Assembly: GCA_903901915.1 (NCBI GenBank) | Contig: CAIUSV010000088.1 | Location: 1-64,000 of the forward strand | Direction of reading: 5' to 3' | Length of the DNA: 64,000 nt | Origin: an uncultured Rhodospirillaceae bacterium | GTDB taxonomy: Bacteria > Pseudomonadota > Alphaproteobacteria > Rhodospirillales > Magnetospirillaceae | In this document: in pieces, positions 25,788 through 34,782 of the stretch | How the letters are laid out: each line of letters opens with the position of its first letter | Numbering within the stretch: position 1 is the stretch's first letter | The notes under the pieces: generated by a model | The model's database searches: none | Told to the model about the DNA's origin: nothing | What the model saw: the letters and a program-made list of their open reading frames with translations, nothing else | Position numbers and translations under genes: made by a program

Positions 25788-27061
25788 CGGGGTTTTTGAA
25801 GCGGCTGTTCCGGGGCGGCGGTGAACGGCCGCTCGACTACGATCAGGCCAAGGCGCTGGCCGCCCACCCCGATGCCAAGGTGCGGGCCGAGTTGGCCGAA
25901 CGCACCGACGTCAAGCCCGAGATCCTCTATTTCCTTGCCGAGGATGACGATCCCGACGTGCGCCGCCGGGTCGCCGCCAACGCCCAGGCTCCGGCCCAGG
26001 CCAACCTGCGGCTGGCCAGCGACGAAAACGACGCGGTTCGCGGCGATCTGGCCGCCAAGATCGCCCGTGTCGCCCCCGGCCTGTCTGCCCACGAGCAGGA
26101 TCGGCTGCGCCGCGTCACCTACGAGGCGCTGGAAATCCTGGCCCGCGACCAGATCCCCAGAGTACGCCAGATGCTGGCGGAAGCGTTGAAGGAGGTGGCC
26201 AACGCCCCGCCCGAGGTGATCCTGCGGCTGGCGCGCGACGCCGAACTGGTGGTGGCCGGTCCGGTGCTGCAATATTCACCGGTGCTGACCGACGAGGATC
26301 TGCTGGAGATCATCGGCGCCAACCCCATCCCCGGGGCACTGGCCGCCATCTCGCGGCGCCAAGGGGTCAACAGCAGGGTCGCCGACGCCATCGCCGCCAC
26401 CGACGACGTCGATGCCGTCGCCGTGCTGCTGGGCAATCCGTCGGCCCAGATCCGCGAGGAAACCCTGGACCGGCTGGCCGATCGTGCCGCCGATATCGAA
26501 GCCTGGCATCGCCCCCTGGTCGAACGGCCGCATCTTTCGGTCAAGACGGCGCAGAAGCTGGCGCGATTCGTCGCCGCCAGCCTGTTGCAGTCGCTGGCGG
26601 CGCGCAACGACCTCGGCCCCGAGGCCGCGGCGGCGGTCGCCGCGGTGGTGGCCCGGCGCATCGACGAGATCGAGACCCCCTCGCGGCCCGAACCCCTGGG
26701 GGTTTCCGATCAGGCCGCCATCCTGGCCCGGGTGCGCGAAATGCACGCCGCCGGCCAATTGGACGAGACCGCCATCGATACCGCCCTGGCCTCGGGCGAT
26801 TACGCCTTCGTCACCGCCGCGATGAGCCTGCTGGCGGACCTGTCGCCCAACGTGATCCGCAAGGTGATCGACACCCAAAGCGCCAAGGGCGTCATCGCCA
26901 TCGGCTGGAAGGCCGGGCTGTCGGCCGGCCTGGCGACCCAACTGCAGTCCAAGCTGCTGCGCCTGCCCGCCAGCAAGGTGCTGGCCCCCAGGGCGGGAGA
27001 TTTCGCCCTGACCATCGACGAGATGGAATGGCAGCTCGAATTCTTCGGCGCCCAGGGCTGA
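25784..27061 (+). CDS. DUF2336 domain-containing protein
   Basis: 425 residues, almost all alpha-helical with HEAT-like repeats: LAAHPDAKVRAELAE, AEDDDPDVRRRVAAN and LLGNPSAQIREETLDRLADRA. DUF2336 proteins are characteristic of Rhodospirillales and other alphaproteobacteria and have no established function. No signal peptide or membrane helix. GTG start overlapping the GGDEF stop (GTGA), so its production is coupled to a c-di-GMP synthase. A scaffold or effector role is inferred only from that coupling. Confidence 0.88.
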   Translation: MTGFLKRLFRGGGERPLDYDQAKALAAHPDAKVRAELAERTDVKPEILYFLAEDDDPDVRRRVAANAQAPAQANLRLASDENDAVRGDLAAKIARVAPGLSAHEQDRLRRVTYEALEILARDQIPRVRQMLAEALKEVANAPPEVILRLARDAELVVAGPVLQYSPVLTDEDLLEIIGANPIPGALAAISRRQGVNSRVADAIAATDDVDAVAVLLGNPSAQIREETLDRLADRAADIEAWHRPLVERPHLSVKTAQKLARFVAASLLQSLAARNDLGPEAAAAVAAVVARRIDEIETPSRPEPLGVSDQAAILARVREMHAAGQLDETAIDTALASGDYAFVTAAMSLLADLSPNVIRKVIDTQSAKGVIAIGWKAGLSAGLATQLQSKLLRLPASKVLAPRAGDFALTIDEMEWQLEFFGAQG

Positions 27062-27068
27062 CGCGCCG

Positions 27069-28085
27069 CTATTTCGTCCCCGGCACGCCCGACGTGGTCG
27101 AGTGCTCGAAGTGAAGCGCCTCGCCGGGATGAACCACATCGTGGGCGGAATGGGCGGCCCGCGCCGCCTCGGCGAAACCGGCGAGGATCAGCTTCAGCTT
27201 GCCGGGATAGGTGCAGATGTCACCGATGGCGAACACCCCCGGGGCACTGGCGGCGCAGGTGGCGGGATCGACCGAAATCAGCCCGCCGTCCATGGCTAGG
27301 CCCCAATCGGCGATGGGGCCGAGATCGCTCGACAGGCCGTAGAATGGCAACAGCACGTCGGCATCGAGCCGGCGGGTCTCGCCCTCCAGGGTCGCCACCA
27401 CCACCGCCGACAGTCGGCCGCCATCGCCCTCCAGCCCATGCAATTGATAGGGAACCACCAGATCGATGGCCCCGGTCGCGGCCAGTTGCTTCAGTCGTTC
27501 CTCGGATTCGGGGGCGGCGCGGAACTTGGCGCGACGGTGCACCACCATCACCCTGGCCGCCACCTCGGCCAGCGATATCGCCCAATCGACGGCCGAATCG
27601 CCGCCGCCGGCGATCACCACCCGCTTGCCGCGGAAGTCCTCGCGGCGGCGCACCAGATAGAACACGCCGCGGCCCTCGTACTCCGCCAGGCCGTCGAGCG
27701 GCGGCCGGTTGGGACCGAATGCACCACCACCGGCGGCGATGATCACCACCCGAGCCAGGATGGCGGCGCCGTCGGACAGCGCGCAACGCCAGCGCCCATC
27801 GGCCTCGCGCGCAAGCGACACCACCCGGGTTCCCTGGTGGTAGACCGGCTGGAACGGCGCCGCCTGCTCGGTCAGTCGATCGATCAGGTCGGCGGCGAGA
27901 ATGCTGGGGTGGCCCGGAATGTCGTAGATCGGCTTTTCCGGATAAAGCGCGCTCAACTGGCCGCCCGCCGCCTCCAGCGCATCGACCACGTGGCAACGCA
28001 CCTTGACCATGCCGCACTGAAACACGGCAAACAACCCGGCCGGGCCGCCGCCCACCACCACCGCGTCGGTCTCATGCACGGTCAT
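27069..28085 (-). CDS. Ferredoxin-NADP(+) reductase, thioredoxin-reductase-like type
   Basis: 338 residues. FAD-binding GGGPAGLFAVFQCGM at the N-terminus, NADP-binding AGGGDSAVDW (about 158), and the C-terminal CTYPGKLKLILAGFAEAA. No CxxC redox pair at the thioredoxin-reductase position, which matches the FNR2/YumC group that moves electrons between NADPH and ferredoxin or flavodoxin. The ATG at 28083-28085 has AAGGAGAA 7 bases upstream; the longer frame runs into the repeat array. Downstream of the HAD-IIA and pyrD genes, but separated from them by 240 bp of repeats. Confidence 0.93.
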   Translation of the reverse strand: MTVHETDAVVVGGGPAGLFAVFQCGMVKVRCHVVDALEAAGGQLSALYPEKPIYDIPGHPSILAADLIDRLTEQAAPFQPVYHQGTRVVSLAREADGRWRCALSDGAAILARVVIIAAGGGAFGPNRPPLDGLAEYEGRGVFYLVRRREDFRGKRVVIAGGGDSAVDWAISLAEVAARVMVVHRRAKFRAAPESEERLKQLAATGAIDLVVPYQLHGLEGDGGRLSAVVVATLEGETRRLDADVLLPFYGLSSDLGPIADWGLAMDGGLISVDPATCAASAPGVFAIGDICTYPGKLKLILAGFAEAARAAHSAHDVVHPGEALHFEHSTTSGVPGTK

Positions 28086-28100
28086 GTCGATTTCTCCTTC

Positions 28101-28320
28101 CTTGCCCCTCAGGCGCCGGGCGCCCACTCCGTGGGCTTGGCTCCTCCGCTTCGCTCCGGGGCGCTCAACGCGCCCGCGTTCGGCTTACGCCTCGCTCGTC
28201 CTTGCCCCTCAGGCGCCGGGCGCCCACTCCGTGGGCTTGGCTCCTCCGCTTCGCTCCGGGGCGCTCAACGCGCCCGCGTTCGGCTTACGCCTCGCTCGTC
28301 CTTGCCCCTCGGGCGCCGGG
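28101..28320. repeat. Tandem array of the palindromic repeat: two identical 100-bp units plus 20 bp
   Basis: Bases 28101-28200 and 28201-28300 are identical, and 28301-28320 begins a third unit with 19 of 20 matching. Each unit contains the hairpins CCCAC-TCC-GTGGG and GGGCGC-TCAAC-GCGCCC on the plus strand, the same core found at 8.2 kb and 22.0 kb. Minus-strand translation gives the same RGRVERPGA.RRS peptide, but here a TAA interrupts the frame and the 100-bp period shifts phase, so no bridging ORF exists. The array sits in the 240 bp between the HAD-IIA stop and the ferredoxin reductase start. Confidence 0.95.
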
Positions 28321-28325
28321 CGGAG

Positions 28326-29192
28326 TCACCAGACGAACGTCGCCATCGCCGCCGCCGGGGATTCGCCATGGTGACGGATCAGCTCGGCCAGCCGTACCGG
28401 GTCCGGAACCTCGCCCCGGCGGGTTCCCAACTCGTCGGCATGGATGCCGCCGGTAACCAGGACAGAGGCGATGCCCGCCACCCGCGCCCCCCGGATATCG
28501 GTGTGCAGCGCGTCGCCGACGGCACAGATCCGACCGCGGTCGGCGATGCCCAGGCGTTCCAGCGCCAGATCGTAGATCGCCGGATCGGGCTTGCCGCGCT
28601 CGACCACCAGGCCGCCCATGTCGGAATAGGCGGCGGCGATGGCCCCGGCGCAGACGACCCGCCGGCCCTGGCGGATCACCACATGGTCGGGGTTGGCGCA
28701 GATCATGGGCAGCCGGCGGGCGATGGCGTTTTCCAGCAACGCCACGCAGTCGGCCACCGTCCCGGTCAGCTCCACCGGTCCGGTGTTCAACACGAAATCA
28801 GCCAGATCCATACCGACCGGTCGATATGGCAGATCTTCGTAGACATTGCGGTCGCGGTCGGGACCGAGATGATAGAGATTGCCGCCCAGACCGGCGAAGA
28901 ACGGGTCTTGGCGTCGCGCCAGTTCAAGATGCACCGCCTCGCCCGACGACATCACCTCGTCATAGAGATCGCGGGAAACCCCCATGCGGGTCAACTGCTC
29001 GATCAGCGCCACCGAGCGGCGGGGCGCGTTGGACAGCATGATGGTCCGCTTGCCGGCGGCGCGCAGCGCCGCCAGGGTATCGGAAACGCCCGGATAAGCC
29101 TCGACGCCGTCATGGACGACGCCCCACAGGTCGAGCACGAAGCCGTCGTACCGGTCGGCGATGTCGGCCAAGCCGCCAAGAAACGGTGTCAT
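28326..29192 (-). CDS. HAD-IIA family phosphatase (TIGR01459 type)
   Basis: 288 residues. Motif I is FVLDLWGVVHDG (about 19-30), followed by ALRAAGKRTIMLSNAPRR. Motif III/IV is VERGKPDPAIYDLA then ICAVGDALHTDIRGA. The LWGVVHDG form of motif I is typical of the TIGR01459 subfamily, related to NagD-type nucleotidases. Substrate unknown. The ATG overlaps the pyrD stop (ATGA), so it is translated with pyrD, which suggests a nucleotide-related substrate. Confidence 0.88.
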   Translation of the reverse strand: MTPFLGGLADIADRYDGFVLDLWGVVHDGVEAYPGVSDTLAALRAAGKRTIMLSNAPRRSVALIEQLTRMGVSRDLYDEVMSSGEAVHLELARRQDPFFAGLGGNLYHLGPDRDRNVYEDLPYRPVGMDLADFVLNTGPVELTGTVADCVALLENAIARRLPMICANPDHVVIRQGRRVVCAGAIAAAYSDMGGLVVERGKPDPAIYDLALERLGIADRGRICAVGDALHTDIRGARVAGIASVLVTGGIHADELGTRRGEVPDPVRLAELIRHHGESPAAAMATFVW

Positions 29193-30259
29193 CCCTTGGC
29201 TTCCCGGTGATCGATCCCCACCACCTCGGCGACCGAGGAAAAACCGTCGCGGGTCAGAAGGTCGAGCAACTCGTGCTTGATGCGGGTGACCAGGGCGGTG
29301 CCGCCGTAGACCAGCGCGGTGTACAGCTGAACCAGCGAGGCGCCGGCCCGGATCTTGACATAGGCCTCGGAGCCCGAGGCGATGCCGCCGACGCCAACCA
29401 GCGGAATCCGCCCTTCGGTCAGTTCGTACATGCGCCGCAGCATGGCGGTGGAGGACTCGAACAGCGGCGCCCCGGACAGGCCGCCGGTCTCGCCGGCACG
29501 AGGCGAGCGCAGGGTGCTGGGCCGCGCCACCGTGGTGTTGGACACGATCAAGCCATCCAACGACCCGGCCGTCGCCACGGCGGCGATATCGGCCAGATCC
29601 TCCCATCCCAGGTCGGGGGCGATCTTGAGCAGCAGCGGCGGCGCCCCCTCGGGCATGGCGGCGGTCAGGGCGGCGCGGGTGCGGCCGACCAGCGTCTCCA
29701 ACTGATCGCGCCCCTGCAACGCCCGCAGACCGGGAGTGTTGGGCGACGACACGTTGATCACCAGATAGTCCGACAGCGGTGCCAGCCGGGCGGCGCCCTT
29801 CTCGTAATCGGCGGCGGCGTCCTCGGTGTCCTTGTTCTTGCCCAGATTGGCACCGATGACGCCGCGGCGCGGCCGCGCCGCCAGCCGGGCGGCAACCGCG
29901 TCCAGCCCTTGGTTGTTGAAGCCCATGCGGTTGATCACCGCGCCGTCCTCGGGCAGGCGGAACATGCGCGGTCGGGGATTGCCCGGCTGCGGCCGGGGCG
30001 TTACCGAACCGATCTCGACGAAGCCGAACCCCTGGCCCAGCATGGCATCGGGAACTTCGGCGTTCTTGTCGAAGCCGGCGGCCAGACCGATGGGATTGGG
30101 AAAGTCGCGGCCCCACAGCCGCATCGACAGGGCCGGCGGATCGTAGACCGGTTGCCCCGGCACCAATCCGGAGCGGAGCAGGCGCACGGTAAGGCCGTGG
30201 GCGACTTCGGGGTCGAGCAACCGGACCAGCGGTCCGGCAAGGCGATAATAGTCGAACAT
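29189..30259 (-). CDS. pyrD: Dihydroorotate dehydrogenase (quinone), class 2
   Basis: 356 residues, standard class 2 length. The N-terminal helix pair that docks on the membrane is present (RLAGPLVRLLDPEVAHGLTV). FMN-site segments AAGFDKNAEVPDAM, GSVTPRPQPGNPRPR and the catalytic serine loop NVSSPNTPGLR follow. It oxidises dihydroorotate to orotate with quinone as acceptor in pyrimidine synthesis. Start ATG at 30257-30259; the 273-bp region upstream is shared with the divergent response-regulator gene. Confidence 0.97.
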   Translation of the reverse strand: MFDYYRLAGPLVRLLDPEVAHGLTVRLLRSGLVPGQPVYDPPALSMRLWGRDFPNPIGLAAGFDKNAEVPDAMLGQGFGFVEIGSVTPRPQPGNPRPRMFRLPEDGAVINRMGFNNQGLDAVAARLAARPRRGVIGANLGKNKDTEDAAADYEKGAARLAPLSDYLVINVSSPNTPGLRALQGRDQLETLVGRTRAALTAAMPEGAPPLLLKIAPDLGWEDLADIAAVATAGSLDGLIVSNTTVARPSTLRSPRAGETGGLSGAPLFESSTAMLRRMYELTEGRIPLVGVGGIASGSEAYVKIRAGASLVQLYTALVYGGTALVTRIKHELLDLLTRDGFSSVAEVVGIDHREAKG

Positions 30260-30383
30260 TCAGGTCCCGTACCGATGCCACAGGTGCCGCGAGCGGACCG
30301 AACCATGCCGCGTCACGGCGGCGGACCATAGCCGATGCCGCGGCGGAAGGCCAGAGCAGGCGCCCGGCCATCGGCTTTTTCCA

Positions 30384-30413
30384 TTGTGGAATCGAGACGC
30401 CATCCCGTAGACT
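30384..30413 (+). promoter_or_regulatory. Possible sigma-70 promoter upstream of the LuxR-type regulator
   Basis: In the 273-bp gap between pyrD and the response regulator, TTGTGG (30384-30389) and TAGACT (30408-30413) are separated by 18 bp. It is the best promoter-like pair I can see reading toward the regulator. The matches are moderate and no experimental support exists. Nothing else recognisable is in the gap. Confidence 0.3.
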
Positions 30414-30532
30414 AAGGTGTTCCCACAAGCGGGGCCCGCGCGTTCTTTCGTCGCGATGCTCTGTGGTGTTTACAACCATTGGGGTTGGCAAGTGGGTTCC
30501 GGCATGGCCGGCGGGAGCACGTTGGGGAAAAG

Positions 30533-31195
30533 ATGAAAATCCTGATCGCCGATGATCACGAGTTGTTTCGCGATGGGTTGCGCCATGTCCTGGGGCAGTT
30601 CGAGGGGCCGCCGGCCATCGTCGAGGCCAGCGACTTTTCCGAGGCCATCGCCGCCGTCGAGCGGGAAAAGGACATCGACATCGTGCTGCTCGATCTCGCC
30701 ATGCCCGGCATGGCGTGGAGCGACGGACTCGCCCGGCTCAAGGCCATTCTGCCCGAGGCGGTGCCGGTGATCGTGCTGTCGGCGTCGGACGATCGCCGCC
30801 ATGTATTGCAGGCGGTCAACATGGGCGCCTCCGGCTTCATCCCCAAGACCTCGTCCAGCCGGGTCATGCTGTCAGCGCTGAAGCTGGTACTGTCGGGCGG
30901 CGTCTATCTGCCGCCGGCGCTGCTGGATCAGGGCCCGGCGGCCGGCGATTCCGAAGGCGCGCGCATCGCCGGCGAAGTGGCGGTATCGGCCCTGACGCCG
31001 CGTCAGCGCGAAGTGCTGGCCCTGCTGGGCCAGGGCAAGTCGAACAAGGAAATCGCCCGCGTGCTGGAACTGGCGGAAGGAACGGTGAAGCTTCACGTCA
31101 CCGCCATTCTCAAGGCGCTCAACGTCAACAACCGCACCCGCGCGGTGGTGGCGGCGTCGCATCTCGGCCTGACCGCCCCCGAAACCCGGCACTGA
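30533..31195 (+). CDS. Response regulator, receiver plus LuxR/FixJ-type HTH
   Basis: 220 residues. Receiver domain 1-120 with acidic pair in IADDHELF, phosphorylatable Asp in VLLDLAMPG (about 55), Ser/Thr in IVLSAS and Lys in IPKTSS. The C-terminal GerE helix-turn-helix is LTPRQREVLALLGQGKSNKEIARVL with GTVKLHVTAILK. A NarL/FixJ-class transcription factor. No histidine kinase lies next to it. Start chosen at ATG 30533, preceded by GGGGAAAAG; the 18-codon extension upstream is not family-like. Confidence 0.92.
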   Translation: MKILIADDHELFRDGLRHVLGQFEGPPAIVEASDFSEAIAAVEREKDIDIVLLDLAMPGMAWSDGLARLKAILPEAVPVIVLSASDDRRHVLQAVNMGASGFIPKTSSSRVMLSALKLVLSGGVYLPPALLDQGPAAGDSEGARIAGEVAVSALTPRQREVLALLGQGKSNKEIARVLELAEGTVKLHVTAILKALNVNNRTRAVVAASHLGLTAPETRH

Positions 31196-31292
31196 CGCAA
31201 CCTCGGCCGGTCCGGCCCCAGGAAAACCTTTCCGTCCGTCGCCGGTTTCGTATAGTTAGGGGTTCCACCGGATCGATGATGACCGCCGCCCC

Positions 31293-32258
31293 ATGACTTC
31301 CCCAGACGACGACATCGCCAGCGCCCGCCGGGTGCTCGCCACCGAGGCCGAGGCACTGGGCGCGCTCGCCGCCGGCCTGGGCGCGGACTTTCTGAAGGCA
31401 ATCGCCTTGCTGGAGGCCGTCCCCGGCCGCGTCGCCGTCACCGGCATGGGCAAGAGCGGCCATATCGCGCGCAAGATCGCCGCCACCCTGGCATCCACCG
31501 GCTGCCCCGCCCTTTACGTCCACCCCGCCGAGGCCAGCCACGGCGACCTCGGCATGATCACCGTCGGCGACGCGGTGGTGGCGCTGTCCAATTCGGGCGA
31601 GACCCCGGAACTGGGCGACATCGTCGCCTATACCCGGCGTTTCGACATCCCGCTGATCGGCATCACCTCGCGCGATGGCAGCACCCTGGCCGCCGCCGCC
31701 GATGTGGCCCTGGTGCTGCCCCCCATCCCCGAGGCCTGCCCCATGGGGCTGGCGCCCACCACCTCGACCACCATGATGCTGGCGCTGGGCGACGCCCTGG
31801 CGGTGACGCTGTTGGAGCGCAAGGGCTTTTCGGCGGCCGACTTCAAGGTCTTCCACCCCGGCGGCCAGTTGGGCCGCCGCCTGCTCAAGGTCGGCGACCT
31901 GATGCATGGTGGCGACCGGCTGCCGCTGGTGCCTCCCGACACCGCCATGGCCGAGGTGCTGCTGGTGATGACGGCCAAAAGCCTGGGCTGCGTCGGCGTC
32001 GTCGCCCCCGACGGCACCCTGGACGGCATCGTCACCGATGGTGACTTGCGCCGCCACATGAGCCCCGATCTGCTGGCGATGCCGGCCCGCGAGGTGATGA
32101 CCGCCGGCCCCAAGACGGTACGGCCCGGCATGCTCGCGGTGGAAGCGCTGCGGATCATGAACACCAAGGCGATCACCAGTCTGTTCGTCGTCGGCGACGA
32201 TGGCCGTCCGGTGGGGGTGCTGCATATCCACGACTGTCTCAGGGCGGGGGTGGCGTGA
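31293..32258 (+). CDS. kdsD: Arabinose-5-phosphate isomerase (KdsD/KpsF/GutQ family)
   Basis: 321 residues. SIS domain with GMGKSGHIARKIAATLASTG, EASHGDLGMI and LSNSGETPEL, followed by two CBS domains (about 205-320). Converts ribulose 5-phosphate to arabinose 5-phosphate, the first step toward Kdo of lipopolysaccharide. First gene of a kdsD-lptC-lptA-lptB-rpoN-ptsN block; its TGA overlaps the GTG of lptC. A TATAGT at 31251-31256 is a candidate -10 element upstream, without a good -35. Confidence 0.94.
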   Translation: MTSPDDDIASARRVLATEAEALGALAAGLGADFLKAIALLEAVPGRVAVTGMGKSGHIARKIAATLASTGCPALYVHPAEASHGDLGMITVGDAVVALSNSGETPELGDIVAYTRRFDIPLIGITSRDGSTLAAAADVALVLPPIPEACPMGLAPTTSTTMMLALGDALAVTLLERKGFSAADFKVFHPGGQLGRRLLKVGDLMHGGDRLPLVPPDTAMAEVLLVMTAKSLGCVGVVAPDGTLDGIVTDGDLRRHMSPDLLAMPAREVMTAGPKTVRPGMLAVEALRIMNTKAITSLFVVGDDGRPVGVLHIHDCLRAGVA

Positions 32259-32977
32259 CCCCGGCCGACGCCGTGCGATCAGACGCGGGCGGAACCGCCG
32301 GTCACGCCGGTCACCGGCGGCCTCCGGTGGCGCGGGGACATTCCTTCGCGCGCTACTCCCGCTTCGTCGGTATCATGAAGGTGCTGCTGCCCAGTCTGGC
32401 GGCGATCCTGCTGGGACTGGTGGTGGTGTGGCCCAAGCTGGTGCTGGACGACAAAAGCTTTCAGATCGGCTTCGCCAAGCTGCCGTCCAAGGAGGTCGAG
32501 ACCCTGGCCATGCAGAACGCACGCTATTTCGGGGTGGACGAGTCCAATCGGCCGTTCGCCGTGACATCGGAACTGGCGGTTCAGGAGCCGGGCAACCCCG
32601 ACCTGATCCGGCTGAAGGCGCCCAAGGCCGACTTCACCTCGCCGTCGGGAGCCAACATCGTCGTCGACGGTGAAAGCGGGCTCTACCACCAGGCGGCCAA
32701 GACCCTCGACCTCAGCGGCGGCGTCAATCTGTTCCATGACGCCGGCTATGAAATCCATACCCCCACCGCCATGGTCGATCTGGGCCACAACGCCGCCAGC
32801 GGCGTCGATCCGGTCCAGGGACACGGACCGCAGGGCCGGATCGAATCCGTGGGCTTCGAGCTGACCGGCACCGGTCACTCGATCACCTTTTCCGGCCGGG
32901 CCCATCTGACGCTGCGGGCCGCCTCTCCCCGCTCCGCCTCGTCGAACAAGCGGAGTAACGGAGCCAAACCCAAATGA
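32255..32977 (+). CDS. lptC: LPS export protein LptC
   Basis: 240 residues with a single N-terminal membrane helix (about 43-63: VLLPSLAAILLGLVVVWP) preceded by a basic cytoplasmic tail, then a periplasmic beta-jellyroll part typical of LptC/DUF1239. It hands lipopolysaccharide from the LptBFG transporter to LptA. GTG start overlapping the kdsD stop; its own stop overlaps the lptA ATG (ATGA). The tail is longer than that of the Escherichia coli protein. Confidence 0.9.
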   Translation: MTPADAVRSDAGGTAGHAGHRRPPVARGHSFARYSRFVGIMKVLLPSLAAILLGLVVVWPKLVLDDKSFQIGFAKLPSKEVETLAMQNARYFGVDESNRPFAVTSELAVQEPGNPDLIRLKAPKADFTSPSGANIVVDGESGLYHQAAKTLDLSGGVNLFHDAGYEIHTPTAMVDLGHNAASGVDPVQGHGPQGRIESVGFELTGTGHSITFSGRAHLTLRAASPRSASSNKRSNGAKPK

Positions 32978-33969
32978 AGCCCCACGCCCTTTCCCTCGTT
33001 CTGCTGGCCGGCGCCCTGGCCCTTCTCCCGCCCGCGACGGCGGCCGCCCAGGGCTTCGAGATGAGCAAGTCCGGCGACCAGCAGATCCAGGTCTATGCCG
33101 ATAACGGCATCGAATGGCATTCCGAGGAGCTCCGGGTGATCGCGCGCGGCAACGCCCATGCCATCCGCGGCACCATGACCGTCGATGCCGACGTGCTGAC
33201 CGCCCATTACCGCAAGGGGCCCAAGGGCGACGAGATCTGGCGCCTCGACGCCGACGGCAACGTGGTGATCCGCTCGCCCACCGACACCGCCACCGGCGCC
33301 AAGGGGATCTACGACCTGGACAAGGCGGTGTTCGTGCTGAAGGGCGCCCCCGCCCGGCTGGTGACGCCGACCGAAGCCTTCGAGGCCACCGACAGCCTGG
33401 AGTACTGGGAGCTGCAGAAAATGGCGGTGCTGCGCGGCAACGCCATCGCCACCCAGGAGGGCAAGAAGCTTCAAGGCGATGTCCTGACCGCCCATTTCAA
33501 GGACAAGGACCCCAACGCCGGAACCAAGGGCAAGCCCGGCGCCCCTGCCGCCGCCCGACCGGCGGCCCCCGCGGCCAAGCCCGGTGGCGGCGCCGCTTCG
33601 GACTCGGACAACGGCCTGGAACTGAAGCGTGCCGACGCCTACGGCAACGTGGTGTTAACCACCGCCACCGAGACCATCAGCGGCGATCGGGGCGACTATA
33701 ATGTCGAAACCGGTATCGCCACCGTCTCGGGTTCAGCTAAGATCGTCCGCGAGGGAAGCAATCAGCTTGAGGGTGGCTGGGCTCATGTGAATTTGAACAC
33801 AGGGGTCAGCAAGATGTTCGCGGGCACCCCCGGCGGCAGCGACACCGGCAAGCGGGTGCAGGGATATTTCATCCCCAGGAAGGGTGGAGACAAGGGCGGC
33901 GCCAGCTTCTCGGCCGGTGTGCCCGGTGCCAGGGGATCGGATGCCGCCAACCAGGACGGCAACCGGTAA
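32974..33969 (+). CDS. lptA: LPS transport periplasmic protein LptA (OstA-like)
   Basis: 331 residues, longer than the roughly 185 of Escherichia coli. Signal peptide at residues 1-25 ending TAAAQG. OstA-type repeats follow, for example [21 protein letters not shown] and [14 protein letters not shown]. An Ala/Pro/Gly-rich insertion at about 185-210 splits the domain. Segment [18 protein letters not shown] is typical near the end. It bridges the periplasm for LPS. Overlaps lptC by 4 bases; lptB begins 10 bp after its stop. Confidence 0.91.
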   Translation: MKPHALSLVLLAGALALLPPATAAAQGFEMSKSGDQQIQVYADNGIEWHSEELRVIARGNAHAIRGTMTVDADVLTAHYRKGPKGDEIWRLDADGNVVIRSPTDTATGAKGIYDLDKAVFVLKGAPARLVTPTEAFEATDSLEYWELQKMAVLRGNAIATQEGKKLQGDVLTAHFKDKDPNAGTKGKPGAPAAARPAAPAAKPGGGAASDSDNGLELKRADAYGNVVLTTATETISGDRGDYNVETGIATVSGSAKIVREGSNQLEGGWAHVNLNTGVSKMFAGTPGGSDTGKRVQGYFIPRKGGDKGGASFSAGVPGARGSDAANQDGNR

Positions 33970-33979
33970 TGAGGAAGGA

Positions 33980-34774
33980 ATGAAGCCTGTGACGCAGCCG
34001 TTGCCGCCGACCGCCGATACCGGGCGCTCCGGACCGCGTCTGGTGGCCGACAACCCCGGACTGGTGGCGCGCGACCTGGGCAAGCGCTTCAAGCGCCGGC
34101 CGGTATTGCGCGGCGTCTCCATCTCGGTGCAGCGCGGTGAGGCGGTGGGGCTGCTGGGCCCCAACGGCGCCGGCAAGACCACCTGCTTTTATTGCATCAC
34201 CGGCCTGATCAATCCCGATGTCGGCGCCATCCTGCTGGACGGACACGACATCACCGCCCTGCCCATGTACCGCCGCGCCCGGCTGGGCATCGGCTATCTG
34301 CCGCAGGAGGCATCGATCTTCCGCGGCCTGTCGGTCGAAGGCAACATCCTGGCGGTGCTGGAGGTGGTGGAGCCCGACCGCGAGCGGCGCGAACACGACC
34401 TGGAAAGCCTGATGGCCGAATTCTCCATCAGCCATCTGCGCCGGGCACCGGCCATGGCGCTGTCGGGTGGCGAACGCCGCCGGGTCGAGATCGCCCGCGC
34501 CCTGGCCTGTCGCCCGCACTTCATCTTGCTGGACGAGCCGCTGGCCGGCATCGACCCCATCGCCGTATCCGACATTCGCGATCTGGTGGCGCATCTCAAG
34601 GATCGCGGCATCGGCGTGCTGATCACCGACCACAACGTTCGGGAAACCCTCGACATCATCGACCGCGCCTATATCCTTCACGATGGCGCCGTGCTGATGG
34701 AAGGCCGTCCCGCCGAGATCGTCGCCCACGAAGGGGTGCGGCGGGTCTATCTCGGCGAACGGTTCAGCCTGTAG
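33980..34774 (+). CDS. lptB: LPS export ABC transporter ATP-binding protein LptB
   Basis: 264 residues. Walker [10 protein letters not shown], signature [15 protein letters not shown], Walker [15 protein letters not shown]-loop [10 protein letters not shown]. The [19 protein letters not shown] stretch is typical of LptB. It has an N-terminal extension of about 25 residues before the ABC core. It powers extraction of LPS from the inner membrane; lptF and lptG are not in this window. RBS AGGAAGGA precedes the ATG. Confidence 0.96.
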   Translation: MKPVTQPLPPTADTGRSGPRLVADNPGLVARDLGKRFKRRPVLRGVSISVQRGEAVGLLGPNGAGKTTCFYCITGLINPDVGAILLDGHDITALPMYRRARLGIGYLPQEASIFRGLSVEGNILAVLEVVEPDRERREHDLESLMAEFSISHLRRAPAMALSGGERRRVEIARALACRPHFILLDEPLAGIDPIAVSDIRDLVAHLKDRGIGVLITDHNVRETLDIIDRAYILHDGAVLMEGRPAEIVAHEGVRRVYLGERFSL

Positions 34775-34782
34775 CCGCCGCC

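Noticed and set aside
28101-28320. CRISPR-like array
   Set aside because: Units are contiguous 100-bp tandem copies with no unique spacers and no cas genes.
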